From: Bacteroidetes bacterium CG18_big_fil_WC_8_21_14_2_50_41_14
GTDB taxonomy: Bacteria; Bacteroidota; Bacteroidia; Bacteroidales; F082
Assembly (NCBI GenBank): GCA_002771745.1
Contig: PCUL01000426.1
Coordinates: forward strand, 71,241 to 121,296
Length of the DNA: 50,056 nt
Reading direction: 5' to 3'
The notes under the pieces are model-generated. The model did no database searches. It was given only the letters and a program-made list of their open reading frames with translations, and was not told the DNA's origin. Made by a program: the position numbers and the translations under genes. Below, piece by piece: positions 8,432 to 18,342 of this stretch. How positions within the stretch are numbered: position 1 is the stretch's first letter; every line of letters starts with the position of its first letter.

Positions 8432-10516
8432 ATGGGGAAGATTAAAGGAAAGATTGCTGTTAATTCACTCAGGATAGTTGAGACAGAAAAAAAACAGCGC
8501 CTCATTTTCAGCTGGATTTTGGTTATCCTGACCATGCTTCTCTATTACAATACTATTTTTAATTATTTTTCGCTGGATGATAATTACATCAACATTTCCA
8601 ACGAACAAAATATTCAGGGTATCAAGGCCATACCTGAAATATTTACCACCCTGTATTCAGATAATGGGGAACAAGCATATGGTTACAGGGCACTAACACG
8701 GGCCACCTTCGCCCTGGAGTACCAGTTTACTGCAAACAGTCCGTACAATCCATATATCAGTCATGGCATCAACCTGCTGTTGTATATTTTGGCGGCGCTG
8801 ATTTTATTCAGGGTGCTTAATCGGTTACTCAGGGAATATAATCCCTGGTTTGCTTTTTTGATAGTGGTCCTGTTTATTGCTCATCCTACGCATACAGAAG
8901 TAGTTGCGAGCATAAAAAACCGGGATATCCTTCTGCATTTTATTTTTGCTTTCTTAGCCATTATGCAATTTATCAGGTGGGTTGATCGCGATAAAACGAT
9001 CCATTTGATCATTGGGATGTTTTATTTTTTGTTGGCGTTGATATCGAAAGAGACAGCCATTGTTGAGATAGCTGTTTTCCCTTTGGTGCTCTATTTCTTT
9101 ACTGATATTTCAAAAAAGAGACTCATCGCTTTCGTGGGTATTTCGTTGGGGATCATCGTGTTGGTTTTTGGTTTGAGGATGTTGCTCTTGCCGGCTACAA
9201 ACCGGGTATATTCCTTTATGGAGAACCCGTTGGTTTTTGAAACAAATTTCGTAAAGCGCATTGCTACTGGTTTTTACGGTTTGGGGTTTTATCTCAAGTT
9301 ATTGATTATCCCATTCCCCCTCTTGTATTATTATGGATATAATATGATTCCCATTGTGGGATTTAATAATGTCTGGGTGATTTTTTCGGCAGGTGTTTAT
9401 GTTGGATTGTTCATTATTGCGATAATCAACCTGAAGGAAAAAAAACTCATCTCCTTTGTCATTCTATTCTTTCTGGTACACATGTCGATGTATGCCAATT
9501 TTGTGAAACCTGTTCCGGGAATTGTGGCCGATCGGTTTGTGTTTTTCGCCTCCCTCTCATTTGCTATGGCACTTGTTTGGGTGCTTTTCATATTATTTAA
9601 AGTAAAACCAACCCGGGGCATAGTTGGATCCGGGAAGATTACAGGTCTTGTTTTGGTGGTATTGGCCATATTGATACCCTATGGGTATTACGTCCATTAT
9701 CGAAATACGCAATGGAAAACGTTAAAAACCTTGTTTGAAGCTGACATGAATCGCCTTGATAATTCAGTGAAGGCCAATAACCTATATGCTTCTGATATCA
9801 TTTCGCGGGTAAATAAAGAACTGGCCAAACCGGTAAATCCATACAAATTTGTTATTAAGATGATTAACAAAGCAGAGGAGCACTTTCTCAAAGCTGTTGC
9901 GCTTGATTCAAGTCACGTAGCTTCTATCAATAGTTTGGGTATAATTTATTCCAGGATACACGGAAATCAGGCTTTGATTAGAGAAAAAGGGTATAAAAAG
10001 CAAGACCGTTTGGAGGAGGCAGAAAAAGCACATCTGGAAAGTATAGCTTATTTCAACAAAGCCATTGGCTATTTTCACGATGCCATCAAATATGATCCAA
10101 AAAACGGAAGTTCATTTTACAATTTGGGCAATACGTATGAAATGCAACAACAATGGGATTCGGCCACTTTCTACTATCAAAAGGAAATTGAAGCAGATGG
10201 CCCAACGGTTGTGAGCATGTCCAGGTTATCAAATATGTATTATAAGTCGGGGGATATCCAGGCGGCTATTCAGGAAAATGAAAAATTGATTCAGTTGTTC
10301 CCTGAGAGCTATCAGCCCTATATCAATTTAGGCAACTATGCTTTTGTGGCAAATGATACCACCGCCATGTTGTCACATTTTAAAAAGGCAGTAAAATTAG
10401 GTGCAGGCGGTGAAGTGTCCGGGTTTTTAGCATCGTATTATCACAACATTGGAGACACCAAAAATGCGGCCTATTATCAGGATATCTCAACTAAGGCCGC
10501 AAAAAACAAAAAATGA
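8432..10516 (+). CDS. GT-C/TMTC-like multi-pass membrane protein with C-terminal TPR repeats
   Basis: FNYFSLDDNYI acidic motif after TM1, HPTHTEVVASIKNRDILLHF loop, multiple TM helices, then TPR units (e.g. GSSFYNLGNTYEMQQQWDSATFYYQKEIEAD). ATG start at 8432. Confidence 0.75.
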   Translation: MGKIKGKIAVNSLRIVETEKKQRLIFSWILVILTMLLYYNTIFNYFSLDDNYINISNEQNIQGIKAIPEIFTTLYSDNGEQAYGYRALTRATFALEYQFTANSPYNPYISHGINLLLYILAALILFRVLNRLLREYNPWFAFLIVVLFIAHPTHTEVVASIKNRDILLHFIFAFLAIMQFIRWVDRDKTIHLIIGMFYFLLALISKETAIVEIAVFPLVLYFFTDISKKRLIAFVGISLGIIVLVFGLRMLLLPATNRVYSFMENPLVFETNFVKRIATGFYGLGFYLKLLIIPFPLLYYYGYNMIPIVGFNNVWVIFSAGVYVGLFIIAIINLKEKKLISFVILFFLVHMSMYANFVKPVPGIVADRFVFFASLSFAMALVWVLFILFKVKPTRGIVGSGKITGLVLVVLAILIPYGYYVHYRNTQWKTLKTLFEADMNRLDNSVKANNLYASDIISRVNKELAKPVNPYKFVIKMINKAEEHFLKAVALDSSHVASINSLGIIYSRIHGNQALIREKGYKKQDRLEEAEKAHLESIAYFNKAIGYFHDAIKYDPKNGSSFYNLGNTYEMQQQWDSATFYYQKEIEADGPTVVSMSRLSNMYYKSGDIQAAIQENEKLIQLFPESYQPYINLGNYAFVANDTTAMLSHFKKAVKLGAGGEVSGFLASYYHNIGDTKNAAYYQDISTKAAKNKK

Positions 10517-11526
10517 AATATTCACAAATTGAACATATTGCCACTTATTACCCCTTACATGTATTGACCAATGCAGGCTTACAGGAAGAGTTTCCTGGAT
10601 TTAAAATACAGGAAATGACCCGGTTAACAGGTGTTTCAAACCGGCATATTACTGCAAAAAACGAAACTTCCGTGGACATGGGAGCCAAGGCGGTGGAACG
10701 GCTATTTGCTGAATTTAGCGTGGATACGGATGAAATTGGCTACCTATTGTTTTGTTCAGCCGGAGGTGATTATATTACGCCCCCATCGGCCTGCATCCTG
10801 CACGACAGAGTTGACTTGCCTGCCCATTGCGGAGCCTTGGATTTTAACCAGGGCTGTACGGGGTTTTTATATGGGTTAAGCCTGGCAGACAGTTTAATTG
10901 GCGCGGGGCAGACAAAAAAAGTTCTGCTCGTTACCTCGGAGGCCATTACTAAAACCATTCATCCCAAAGACAAAGCCAACCGCTCTATTTTTGGAGATGC
11001 AGCTGCCGCCACTTTAATTTCGGCACGAGATACAAGTATTTTGTCAGGAGATTTCATTTTTGGTACCGATGGCAGCAGACATGAGCACATCATTATTCGT
11101 GAAGGCAGAGAACGTAACCCGTTGTTTAACAATGATGCTCGTGATTTTGTCGATAAACAAGGAAATATACGCAATCACCGCAATTTTTATATGAATGGTT
11201 CGGAGGTGTTTAATTTTTCAGTAGCCAAGGCTCCTGAACTGGTCGATGGGTTGTTGTCCCGATATCAGATGACATATGATGAGGTGGATTTGTTTATTTT
11301 TCATCAGGCCAATCGGATCATCATAGAAACCATTGGTCGTAAGCTTAAAATACCTGAAAACAAATTGATTATCGAAATTCAGGATACGGGTAATACGGTT
11401 TCGTCCACCATACCCATTGCTTTAAAAAAGCTCGAGCAAAAAGGGCTCCTCAAACGAGGCATGACCTTGTTGCTTGCCGGATTTGGTGTGGGCTTTTCGT
11501 GGGGGGGAACCATAATAAAATATTAG
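10513..11526 (+). CDS. 3-oxoacyl-ACP synthase III (KAS III) family protein
   Basis: LDFNQGCTGFLYGL (Cys), FHQANRIIIETIGRKL (His), IQDTGNTVSSTIPIAL (Asn): intact KAS III triad; overlaps the upstream stop by 4 nt (ATGA). Confidence 0.93.
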   Translation: MKYSQIEHIATYYPLHVLTNAGLQEEFPGFKIQEMTRLTGVSNRHITAKNETSVDMGAKAVERLFAEFSVDTDEIGYLLFCSAGGDYITPPSACILHDRVDLPAHCGALDFNQGCTGFLYGLSLADSLIGAGQTKKVLLVTSEAITKTIHPKDKANRSIFGDAAAATLISARDTSILSGDFIFGTDGSRHEHIIIREGRERNPLFNNDARDFVDKQGNIRNHRNFYMNGSEVFNFSVAKAPELVDGLLSRYQMTYDEVDLFIFHQANRIIIETIGRKLKIPENKLIIEIQDTGNTVSSTIPIALKKLEQKGLLKRGMTLLLAGFGVGFSWGGTIIKY

Positions 11527-11568
11527 CGAATAGCTCCTCAAGGTTTCTCATCCCGATTGTTTCCTCAT

Positions 11569-12447
11569 TTACATTGCAGCCACTCTGTCGAGCATTTCAA
11601 CAATCAGGTGTTTCATGCTTTCTTTGTAATTGGGATTGAATTGATTGGTCGCCCTATTGGCGATGACGTCGCAAACGGTAAGTGCCTGATGTCCAAGCAT
11701 GGATGAGATAACATAGAGTGCCGAAGTTTCCATTTCAAAATTCGATACCCGGTATCCATTCCATGAGAATTGAGTAGCTCTTGGAATAAATGTTTTGTCC
11801 AAAACGGCTAACCGGAGTTCCCTTCCCTGAGGAGCGTAAAATCCCGGTGCCGTCAATGTAATACCCTTTTTCATACCTACTCCCAGTTTTGACAACAATA
11901 CGGGAGATGCTTCAATGCCGTAGGGTCGTGGTAGATAGGGGTCTGCACTCACCTGTGAAATAAAACTGGTGGTCATGTCCATGTTGATGGTTTCCGGGCC
12001 TTTCTCATAAAAATAAGCCAGCCCGTCCAGGCCAATGGCAGCAGCCGAAACAAGAAAAGAATCTACTACCGGGATGTCCTCCTGAAGCGCTCCGGATGTG
12101 CCAATCCGGATGAAGTTCAACGATGTCAGGTGTTTTTTCGGTTTTAATTGATCAAGTTCAATGTTAAACAAGGCATCTACTTCGTTTAAAACGATTTCGA
12201 TGTTGTCAGGGCCCATGCCGGTTGACATCACGCTCATTCGCTTTCCTTTGTAGACTCCTGTGTAAGTGATCATTTCACGGTTTTGACGGTGTAGCTCAAC
12301 CGTATCGAAATAGTCGGAAATCGTTTTTGCCCTTCCGGGATCACCGACCAGGAAAATGTTTTCAGCCAATTCGCCAGGGTGCAGGTGGATATGATAAATG
12401 GAGCCATCAGTATTCCGAACCAGTTCAGCGTGATTTATCTTCTTCAT
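11569..12447 (-). CDS. Nucleoside phosphorylase (uridine phosphorylase-like)
   Basis: HLHPGELAENIFLVGDPGRAKTISDYF, GMGPDNIEIVLNE, SNFEMETSALYVISSMLGH. Start at ATG 12447 (MKKINHAEL). Confidence 0.9.
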   Translation of the reverse strand: MKKINHAELVRNTDGSIYHIHLHPGELAENIFLVGDPGRAKTISDYFDTVELHRQNREMITYTGVYKGKRMSVMSTGMGPDNIEIVLNEVDALFNIELDQLKPKKHLTSLNFIRIGTSGALQEDIPVVDSFLVSAAAIGLDGLAYFYEKGPETINMDMTTSFISQVSADPYLPRPYGIEASPVLLSKLGVGMKKGITLTAPGFYAPQGRELRLAVLDKTFIPRATQFSWNGYRVSNFEMETSALYVISSMLGHQALTVCDVIANRATNQFNPNYKESMKHLIVEMLDRVAAM

Positions 12448-12482
12448 AGTGTGTAATTCAAAAAAAGAAATAAGTAAGTTTG

Positions 12483-12490
12483 CAAAGATA
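12483..12490 (-). promoter_or_regulatory. -7 element TATCTTTG (minus strand) for the nucleoside phosphorylase
   Basis: Plus strand CAAAGATA; ~35 nt upstream of ATG 12447. Confidence 0.4.
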
Positions 12491-12503
12491 ACGTTAAACC
12501 TCA

Positions 12504-13391
12504 ATGTTTATGCTAACTTTACCTGAAACCATACTTGTGCCCATCGATTTTAACGAGCAGTCGATGCATGCCATGAATCGATCATACGACTTCGCCCGTT
12601 TTTTAGGACTTGAAATAGTACTTTTATATGTATTTGAAAATCAAGAGTATGCCGATTCATTTTTTACAAAGGATGAATTGGTAAGCAAAATAACAGGCCA
12701 GCTTACCCAAACAGCAAACGAAGTTCATGAAAAAACCGGGCTTAAAGTGACTACACAACTCAAGACAGGTAAAGTGTACGAAGAAGTGCTGAAAACTGCC
12801 AGGGAAATGAATTCCAGGTATATTTTGATGGGGACAAATAGTGCTTCTGAAAATGTGCGAATGGATAAAAACCAATTGGGCAGCAACACATCAAAAATTA
12901 TCCGTCAATCACCCATTCCTGTGATAACCATAAATGGCAAGGAGAAGTTCCGGTTCTGTCATAATATACTCCTTCCACTTGATTTAACCAAAGAAACCAG
13001 ACAGAAAGTGACCTATGCCATTGAACTTGCAAGACGCTTTGGTGCAGGTATAAAGGTGGTTTCTGTGCTTTGGTCCAGGCACGACAAGGAAATTAAAAGC
13101 GAATTGGTTCTTCAGATGGATCAGGTGCAACGGTTTATTGAAAATGAAAATATCAGGTGCACCAGCCAGTTGATAGAGACAGAAGGCGGCCAGAAGATGC
13201 TGGTACCCGGTTTGTTGCAATATGTTGATGAGCAAGGTGATGTGGATTTAATTATGATCATGACTCAACAAGAGAACAAACTGGTGGAATATTTCCTCGG
13301 ATCGGCTGCCCAGTCCATTATCCGCATGTCGAAAGTAGCGGTGATGTCGATCACTCCCTTTGAATTGGGAACTTTTGAGCTAACTTTCTAA
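12504..13391 (+). CDS. Universal stress protein, tandem USP domains
   Basis: ETILVPIDFNEQSMHAM... and second unit CHNILLPLDLTKETRQKVTYAIELARRFGAGIKVVSV; GSNTSKIIRQSPIPVITI. Confidence 0.9.
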   Translation: MFMLTLPETILVPIDFNEQSMHAMNRSYDFARFLGLEIVLLYVFENQEYADSFFTKDELVSKITGQLTQTANEVHEKTGLKVTTQLKTGKVYEEVLKTAREMNSRYILMGTNSASENVRMDKNQLGSNTSKIIRQSPIPVITINGKEKFRFCHNILLPLDLTKETRQKVTYAIELARRFGAGIKVVSVLWSRHDKEIKSELVLQMDQVQRFIENENIRCTSQLIETEGGQKMLVPGLLQYVDEQGDVDLIMIMTQQENKLVEYFLGSAAQSIIRMSKVAVMSITPFELGTFELTF

Positions 13392-13416
13392 TTCAAAAAC
13401 AATAACCCTTTTTATC

Positions 13417-14673
13417 ATGGTATTTACCGAAATTATCAGCATTGGAGATGAATTGCTGATCGGACAGGTTGTGAACACCAATGCCAGTTGGATGGCTTCG
13501 GAACTCAATAAAAATGGCATCAACGTTGTTCAGATAACGGCCATCAGCGATCGGAAGGAACATATTTGGAAAGCGCTTGATGAAGCACTAGAACGTGGGC
13601 AGATTGTTATACTGACCGGCGGACTTGGCCCCACGAAAGATGATATCACCAAACCTGCTCTAGCTTCCTATTTTGATTCAAAAATGGTCTTCCATCAACC
13701 TACCTTTGAGCATATCAAAAAGTTGTTCTCAGAACGCCATTATCCTGTGACTGATGTCAATCGACTTCAGGCAGAAATCCCGGAGAAATGTATCCCTTTG
13801 GTAAATCCTCATGGAACTGCTCCCGGCATGTGGTTCGAAAAGGAAGGTAAGATAGTAGTCTCCTTGCCGGGAGTCCCATTTGAGATGAAATCCCTGATCA
13901 CTGATGAAGTAATTCCCCGCCTGAAACAAAAATTGGCTTTGGGAACCATCTATCATAAAACAACGATGACCCATGGAATGGGGGAATCAGCATTGGCAGA
14001 GTTGATCAGTGATTGGGAATCGGCTTTGCCTGAAACCATGAAACTGGCTTACCTTCCTCAACCCGGGATTGTGCGGTTGCGACTCTCTGTTTCCGGCGAT
14101 CAGGATAGTAAACTAAAGGAAGCTGTAGATGAGCAATGCCGGCAATTAAGCACCATCATACCAGATCTGATATTTGGTTATGACGATCTCACTATGGAGG
14201 AAGTAGTAGGGAATTATTTAAAAAAATCACACAAGACGCTTTCGGCAGCGGAAAGTTGCACAGGAGGTTATCTTTCGCACCTGATTACCAGTATACCCGG
14301 AAGTTCGGCCTATTTTAAAGGCTCGGTGGTAAGTTATACCAACGAAGCAAAAGGTGAACTTTTGGGTGTTCCCGAGCAACAAATTATTAAACATGGCGCT
14401 GTAAGCCAAGAGGTTGCCGAATCCATGGCACTTGGAGCCTTAAATCGGTTTTCTTCGGATTATGCACTCGCCATCAGTGGCATTGCCGGACCGGATGGTG
14501 GCACACCAGACAAACCCGTAGGAACGGTTTGGATTGCATTGGCTTCATCAGATGGGATAACATCCCGACTGTTTCATTATGGAGAACATCGGGGTCGAAA
14601 TATTCGGAGGTCAGCCCTTTCGGCCCTCAATATGTTACGCCTTGAGCTGAAATTGAGACAAGCGGGGGAATAA
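13417..14673 (+). CDS. cinA: CinA family competence/damage-inducible protein
   Basis: EIISIGDELLIGQVVNTNASWMASEL, LTGGLGPTKDDITKPAL, and C-terminal KTLSAAESCTGGYLSHLITSIPGSSAYFKGSVVSY. Confidence 0.95.
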   Translation: MVFTEIISIGDELLIGQVVNTNASWMASELNKNGINVVQITAISDRKEHIWKALDEALERGQIVILTGGLGPTKDDITKPALASYFDSKMVFHQPTFEHIKKLFSERHYPVTDVNRLQAEIPEKCIPLVNPHGTAPGMWFEKEGKIVVSLPGVPFEMKSLITDEVIPRLKQKLALGTIYHKTTMTHGMGESALAELISDWESALPETMKLAYLPQPGIVRLRLSVSGDQDSKLKEAVDEQCRQLSTIIPDLIFGYDDLTMEEVVGNYLKKSHKTLSAAESCTGGYLSHLITSIPGSSAYFKGSVVSYTNEAKGELLGVPEQQIIKHGAVSQEVAESMALGALNRFSSDYALAISGIAGPDGGTPDKPVGTVWIALASSDGITSRLFHYGEHRGRNIRRSALSALNMLRLELKLRQAGE

Positions 14674-14694
14674 AAATTATGTTAAAACAAAAAA

Positions 14695-14717
14695 GCCGGC
14701 ATCTACCGGCTTTTTTT
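14695..14717. terminator. Bidirectional terminator
   Basis: GCCGG-CATCTA-CCGGC with flanking A- and T-runs between convergent cinA and fabD; overlaps the end of fabD. Confidence 0.85.
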
Positions 14718-15597
14718 ATATTCCCGCACTCATTGTTACCACCTTACGGTCAATCTTCTTAAATAGCCCCTGAAGCACAGTTCCCGGACCCACTTCAACA
14801 ATATTATTTGCGCCGTCAGCAATCATATTTTGCATGGTCTTCGTCCATCTAACGGGCGAAGTCAACTGTTTTATGAGGTTGTTTTTTATAATCTCGGGGT
14901 CGGTTACCGATTGTCCGGTTACATTCTGATAAATAGAACAAATTCCTTTATTGAATTTTGTTGTGTTGATAGCTTCACCCAATTCAATGCGGGCAGGCTC
15001 CATCAACGGAGAATGAAATGCCCCTCCAACTTTAAGAATCATGGCTCTTTTGGCACCTGCGGCGGTACATTTTTCAATGGCTTGTTCAATACCGGCAACC
15101 GAACCTGAAATCACCAATTGCCCCGGACTGTTATAATTCGCAGGGACAACTACATCATGAATACTTCCACAAATGCGTTCAACCTCTTCATCGGGCAACC
15201 CCAGTATGGCCGCCATAGTCGATGGTTCAGCCTCACAGGCTTTTTGCATGGACGCGGCTCTTTTGGACACCAGTTTTAGTCCATCTTCAAATGTGAGAAC
15301 CCCAATAGCTACCAATGCGCTAAACTCACCCAACGAGTGGCCTGCAACCATATCTGGTTTAAAATCTTCGCCCATCACGGCAGCTAAAATTACCGAATGA
15401 AGAAAGATAGCAGGCTGAGTTACATTGGTCTGTTTCAGTTCGTCTTCAGTACCATCGAACATGATGTCAGTAATTTTAAATTTTAACAGGCCGTTGGCCT
15501 TTTGGAACATCTCTTTGGCCTTGGGCGACTTTTCAAAAAGGTCTTTGCCCATACCGACATACTGAGCTCCCTGACCGGGAAAAACATACGCGTTCAT
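14716..15597 (-). CDS. fabD: Malonyl CoA-acyl carrier protein transacylase
   Basis: AYVFPGQGAQYVGMGKDLF, VAGHSLGEFSALVA, GGAFHSPLM, VEVGPGTVLQGLFKKI. Confidence 0.97.
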   Translation of the reverse strand: MNAYVFPGQGAQYVGMGKDLFEKSPKAKEMFQKANGLLKFKITDIMFDGTEDELKQTNVTQPAIFLHSVILAAVMGEDFKPDMVAGHSLGEFSALVAIGVLTFEDGLKLVSKRAASMQKACEAEPSTMAAILGLPDEEVERICGSIHDVVVPANYNSPGQLVISGSVAGIEQAIEKCTAAGAKRAMILKVGGAFHSPLMEPARIELGEAINTTKFNKGICSIYQNVTGQSVTDPEIIKNNLIKQLTSPVRWTKTMQNMIADGANNIVEVGPGTVLQGLFKKIDRKVVTMSAGI

Positions 15598-15712
15598 AAA
15601 AAAGGGATTTATTTATCAATCTATTATCATGATGACTGTCAACTTTGGGTTTTATAAGTTAATAAAGTTTTCAATCATCAGACTTTTGATGTTAAGTAAG
15701 GTACTGTGATCA

Positions 15713-16438
15713 TTATTTTCTGTTGCCAAAAAATCTCAGCAAAAATAAGAATAAATTAATGAAATCAAGATATAATGTGAGCGCCCCGAAAATGGTCATT
15801 TTGCGCATGTTCTCACTATCAGCCTCGGCACTACTTCCTATTCGTTTTAGTTTTTGAACATCATAAGCGGTAAGGCCTGTAAAAACAAGCACTCCAATAA
15901 AACTGATGATGTAATCCATCTGCGAACTCTGCATGAAAATATTGACCACGGAGGCAATAATAATACCAACCAGTCCCATCATCATAATGCTGCCGAACTT
16001 TGTTAAATCGGTTTTTGTGGTGTATCCCAAAACGGCCATAAAGCCAAACATGCCGGTAGTAATTAAAAAGGTTTTGGCAATGGAGGGGAGGGTATACATA
16101 AAGAAGATAAAGCTTAGGCTCATACCCATCAGAATGGAGTATACAACAAACACCAGGAGCAGGGTTGAAGCCGACATGCGGTTAAAGCCTGCTGACATCC
16201 ACAATACCAGACCCAGCGGAGCTAGCATAATCACCCATCCCATCATGGTCATTCCGCCCGTTTCGGCATGATATAGTACGCTCATCAGTTGTGGACTGGT
16301 AGCAAAAAACCAGGAGGTGAGTGCGGTAATACCCAGCGCGATGCCCATCCACATGAAAACACCAGACAGAAAAGTTTGAGAAACAGCAATGGTTTCCTCG
16401 CGACGATTGGTGTAGTTAATTGGATTTATTTGGTTCAT
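15713..16438 (-). CDS. Bax inhibitor-1/YccA family membrane protein
   Basis: Seven TM-like segments; FTGLTAYDVQKLKRI and GALTLYLDFINLFLFLLRFFGNRK C-terminus. Confidence 0.93.
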   Translation of the reverse strand: MNQINPINYTNRREETIAVSQTFLSGVFMWMGIALGITALTSWFFATSPQLMSVLYHAETGGMTMMGWVIMLAPLGLVLWMSAGFNRMSASTLLLVFVVYSILMGMSLSFIFFMYTLPSIAKTFLITTGMFGFMAVLGYTTKTDLTKFGSIMMMGLVGIIIASVVNIFMQSSQMDYIISFIGVLVFTGLTAYDVQKLKRIGSSAEADSENMRKMTIFGALTLYLDFINLFLFLLRFFGNRK

Positions 16439-16526
16439 TTTGATCAATGTTTTTTGTTAAACGGAAATTTATTAAAAATATTCTTAATCAGATAAGTGAA
16501 ATTCTTGTTGATTTATATAAAAAAAC

Positions 16527-17144
16527 TTAAGATAGTTTAGATGAAATCAGACTAATGAATTCGGCCCTGGTTTCTGCACGATTAAATGCACCCGTAAAAT
16601 CACTGGTGGTAGTTACTGAGCTTTGCTTCTGTACCCCACGCATCGACATACAAAGGTGTCTCGCTTCAATTACCACCGCTACTCCCAAGGGGTTCAGTAT
16701 GTTTTGAATGGCTTCTTTAATTTGTGAGGTCAGTCGTTCCTGCACTTGCAACCGGCGTGAATACGCTTCTACTATACGTGCTATTTTACTCAATCCTGTG
16801 ATATAACCGTTTGGAATATAAGCCACATGCGCTTTACCTATAAAGGGAATCATGTGGTGTTCGCACAAACTGAAGATTTCGATGTCCTTAACAATGACCA
16901 TCTCACGGTAGTCTTCCTTAAATTTAGCCGAAAGCAAGATTTCTTCAGGATTGTGATCGTAGCCTTGTGTTAAGAACTGAATCGATTTGGCAACACGAAG
17001 CGGAGTGTCGATCAGCCCTTCTCGTGAAGGATCTTCCCCAATCAATTTTAATATCTCGTGGTAATGGTATTGTAGTTTTTTTAAATTTTCAGGGTCATAG
17101 GATTCCATCTTTTCGTAACCCAGTAAATGTTTTATTTTTTCCAT
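16527..17144 (-). CDS. folE: GTP cyclohydrolase I
   Basis: [73 protein letters not shown]. Confidence 0.97.
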   Translation of the reverse strand: MEKIKHLLGYEKMESYDPENLKKLQYHYHEILKLIGEDPSREGLIDTPLRVAKSIQFLTQGYDHNPEEILLSAKFKEDYREMVIVKDIEIFSLCEHHMIPFIGKAHVAYIPNGYITGLSKIARIVEAYSRRLQVQERLTSQIKEAIQNILNPLGVAVVIEARHLCMSMRGVQKQSSVTTTSDFTGAFNRAETRAEFISLISSKLS

Positions 17145-17203
17145 GAGAATGATGTTATAGCCAAACAGCCCTTCAAAAAAGATGCCAGGGCATATTGGCA
17201 GGA

Positions 17204-17635
17204 TTAACCATTGGTATTGGATTCGTTTCCGTAATATTCAATAAAATTATTTTCCGATTCAGTAACCTTAACACAATGGAGTTCAGCCCCTAAATGCTTA
17301 ACGTGCGGATCAAGGACTTCCCAGATGCTTACTGCCAGATTTTCCGTTGAAGCCAATTTATCGTGCATAAAATCAACCTCCAGATTGATATTTTTGTGAT
17401 CGATTTTATAAATAACTTCGTTTTGAATGATTGAACTCAACTGTTTCAGGTTTATTAAAAATCCGGTTTCGGGGTTGATTTCTCCTTTAGCAGTAACAAA
17501 TACCTCATAATTGTGTCCATGCCAATTCGGATTTGAACATTTTCCAAAGACTTCGTTGTTCTTTTCCTCAGTATAATCCTCCCTGAAAAGCCGATGGGCA
17601 GCGTTAAACCTTTCGCGCCGGGTAATATATATCAT
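17204..17635 (-). CDS. queD: 6-carboxytetrahydropterin synthase family protein (QueD/PTPS)
   Basis: [40 protein letters not shown]. Start ATG 17635 chosen. Confidence 0.9.
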   Translation of the reverse strand: MIYITRRERFNAAHRLFREDYTEEKNNEVFGKCSNPNWHGHNYEVFVTAKGEINPETGFLINLKQLSSIIQNEVIYKIDHKNINLEVDFMHDKLASTENLAVSIWEVLDPHVKHLGAELHCVKVTESENNFIEYYGNESNTNG

Positions 17636-17653
17636 GCTAAAATTATTTGACCA

Positions 17654-17661
17654 CAAAAATA
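17654..17661 (-). promoter_or_regulatory. -7 element TATTTTTG (minus strand) upstream of queD
   Basis: Plus strand CAAAAATA, 18 nt upstream of ATG 17635. Confidence 0.4.
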
Positions 17662-17768
17662 CATTTTTAAGTGGTCGTAGAAATATTAAATGTTTTAGTT
17701 CGTTAGGTAGTCGACCCCTTAAATGAATTAATCAGACCCTCAATTGGTCTTTTTACAACTATTTACTA

Positions 17769-17776
17769 TAAATTTG
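17769..17776 (+). promoter_or_regulatory. -7 element TAAATTTG upstream of the DUF4468 gene
   Basis: TAAATTTG 26 nt before ATG 17803; TTG at 17744-17746 is a possible -33. Confidence 0.4.
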
Positions 17777-17802
17777 CTCAACTAACCAATGCTCAATGTA
17801 TC

Positions 17803-18342
17803 ATGAATAAGCTAGTAGTGCTTTTATTCGCGTTTGTCGGCTTCCATGTGAATGCACAGGAGCATGACTTGTTTATCCCTGTTGACAGTGTTACACAGTT
17901 GATAAAATTTCAGAACGTGGTGGAGGAGCCGGGCGATCAATACGATCTTTTTAAGCGATGTATTTATTGGCTTAATGATTATTATAAAGATCCTGTAAGG
18001 GTAACCTCGGTGCGCGACAGAGCAACAGGTAAAATAATTGGCCACCACCGATTCCGCATTTATTTTTATGATAAGGACAGTATAAAAAAAGTTGGCGGCC
18101 AGATTAATTACACGTTTACCATTGAAATGAAAGACGATCGGTACCGTTATACCATTGATGAATTGGTGTTAAAATCTCAAACCAATATTCCTGTTGAAAA
18201 ATGGCTTGATAAAAATGACCCCGCTTACGATCCCCGATGGGATGCGTATCTGAAACAAATTGCCGATTATGTAAATAACTGGGGTGAATTTTTAGAAGAA
18301 AAAATGAAACCAGAACGTCAAAAGGTAGAAGATACCTGGTAG
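17803..18342 (+). CDS. DUF4468 domain-containing exported protein
   Basis: Signal peptide MNKLVVLLFAFVGFHVNA; FRIYFYDKDSIKKVGGQINYTFTIEMKDDRYRYTIDELVLK resembles the DUF4468 (TBP-like) core. Confidence 0.7.
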   Translation: MNKLVVLLFAFVGFHVNAQEHDLFIPVDSVTQLIKFQNVVEEPGDQYDLFKRCIYWLNDYYKDPVRVTSVRDRATGKIIGHHRFRIYFYDKDSIKKVGGQINYTFTIEMKDDRYRYTIDELVLKSQTNIPVEKWLDKNDPAYDPRWDAYLKQIADYVNNWGEFLEEKMKPERQKVEDTW

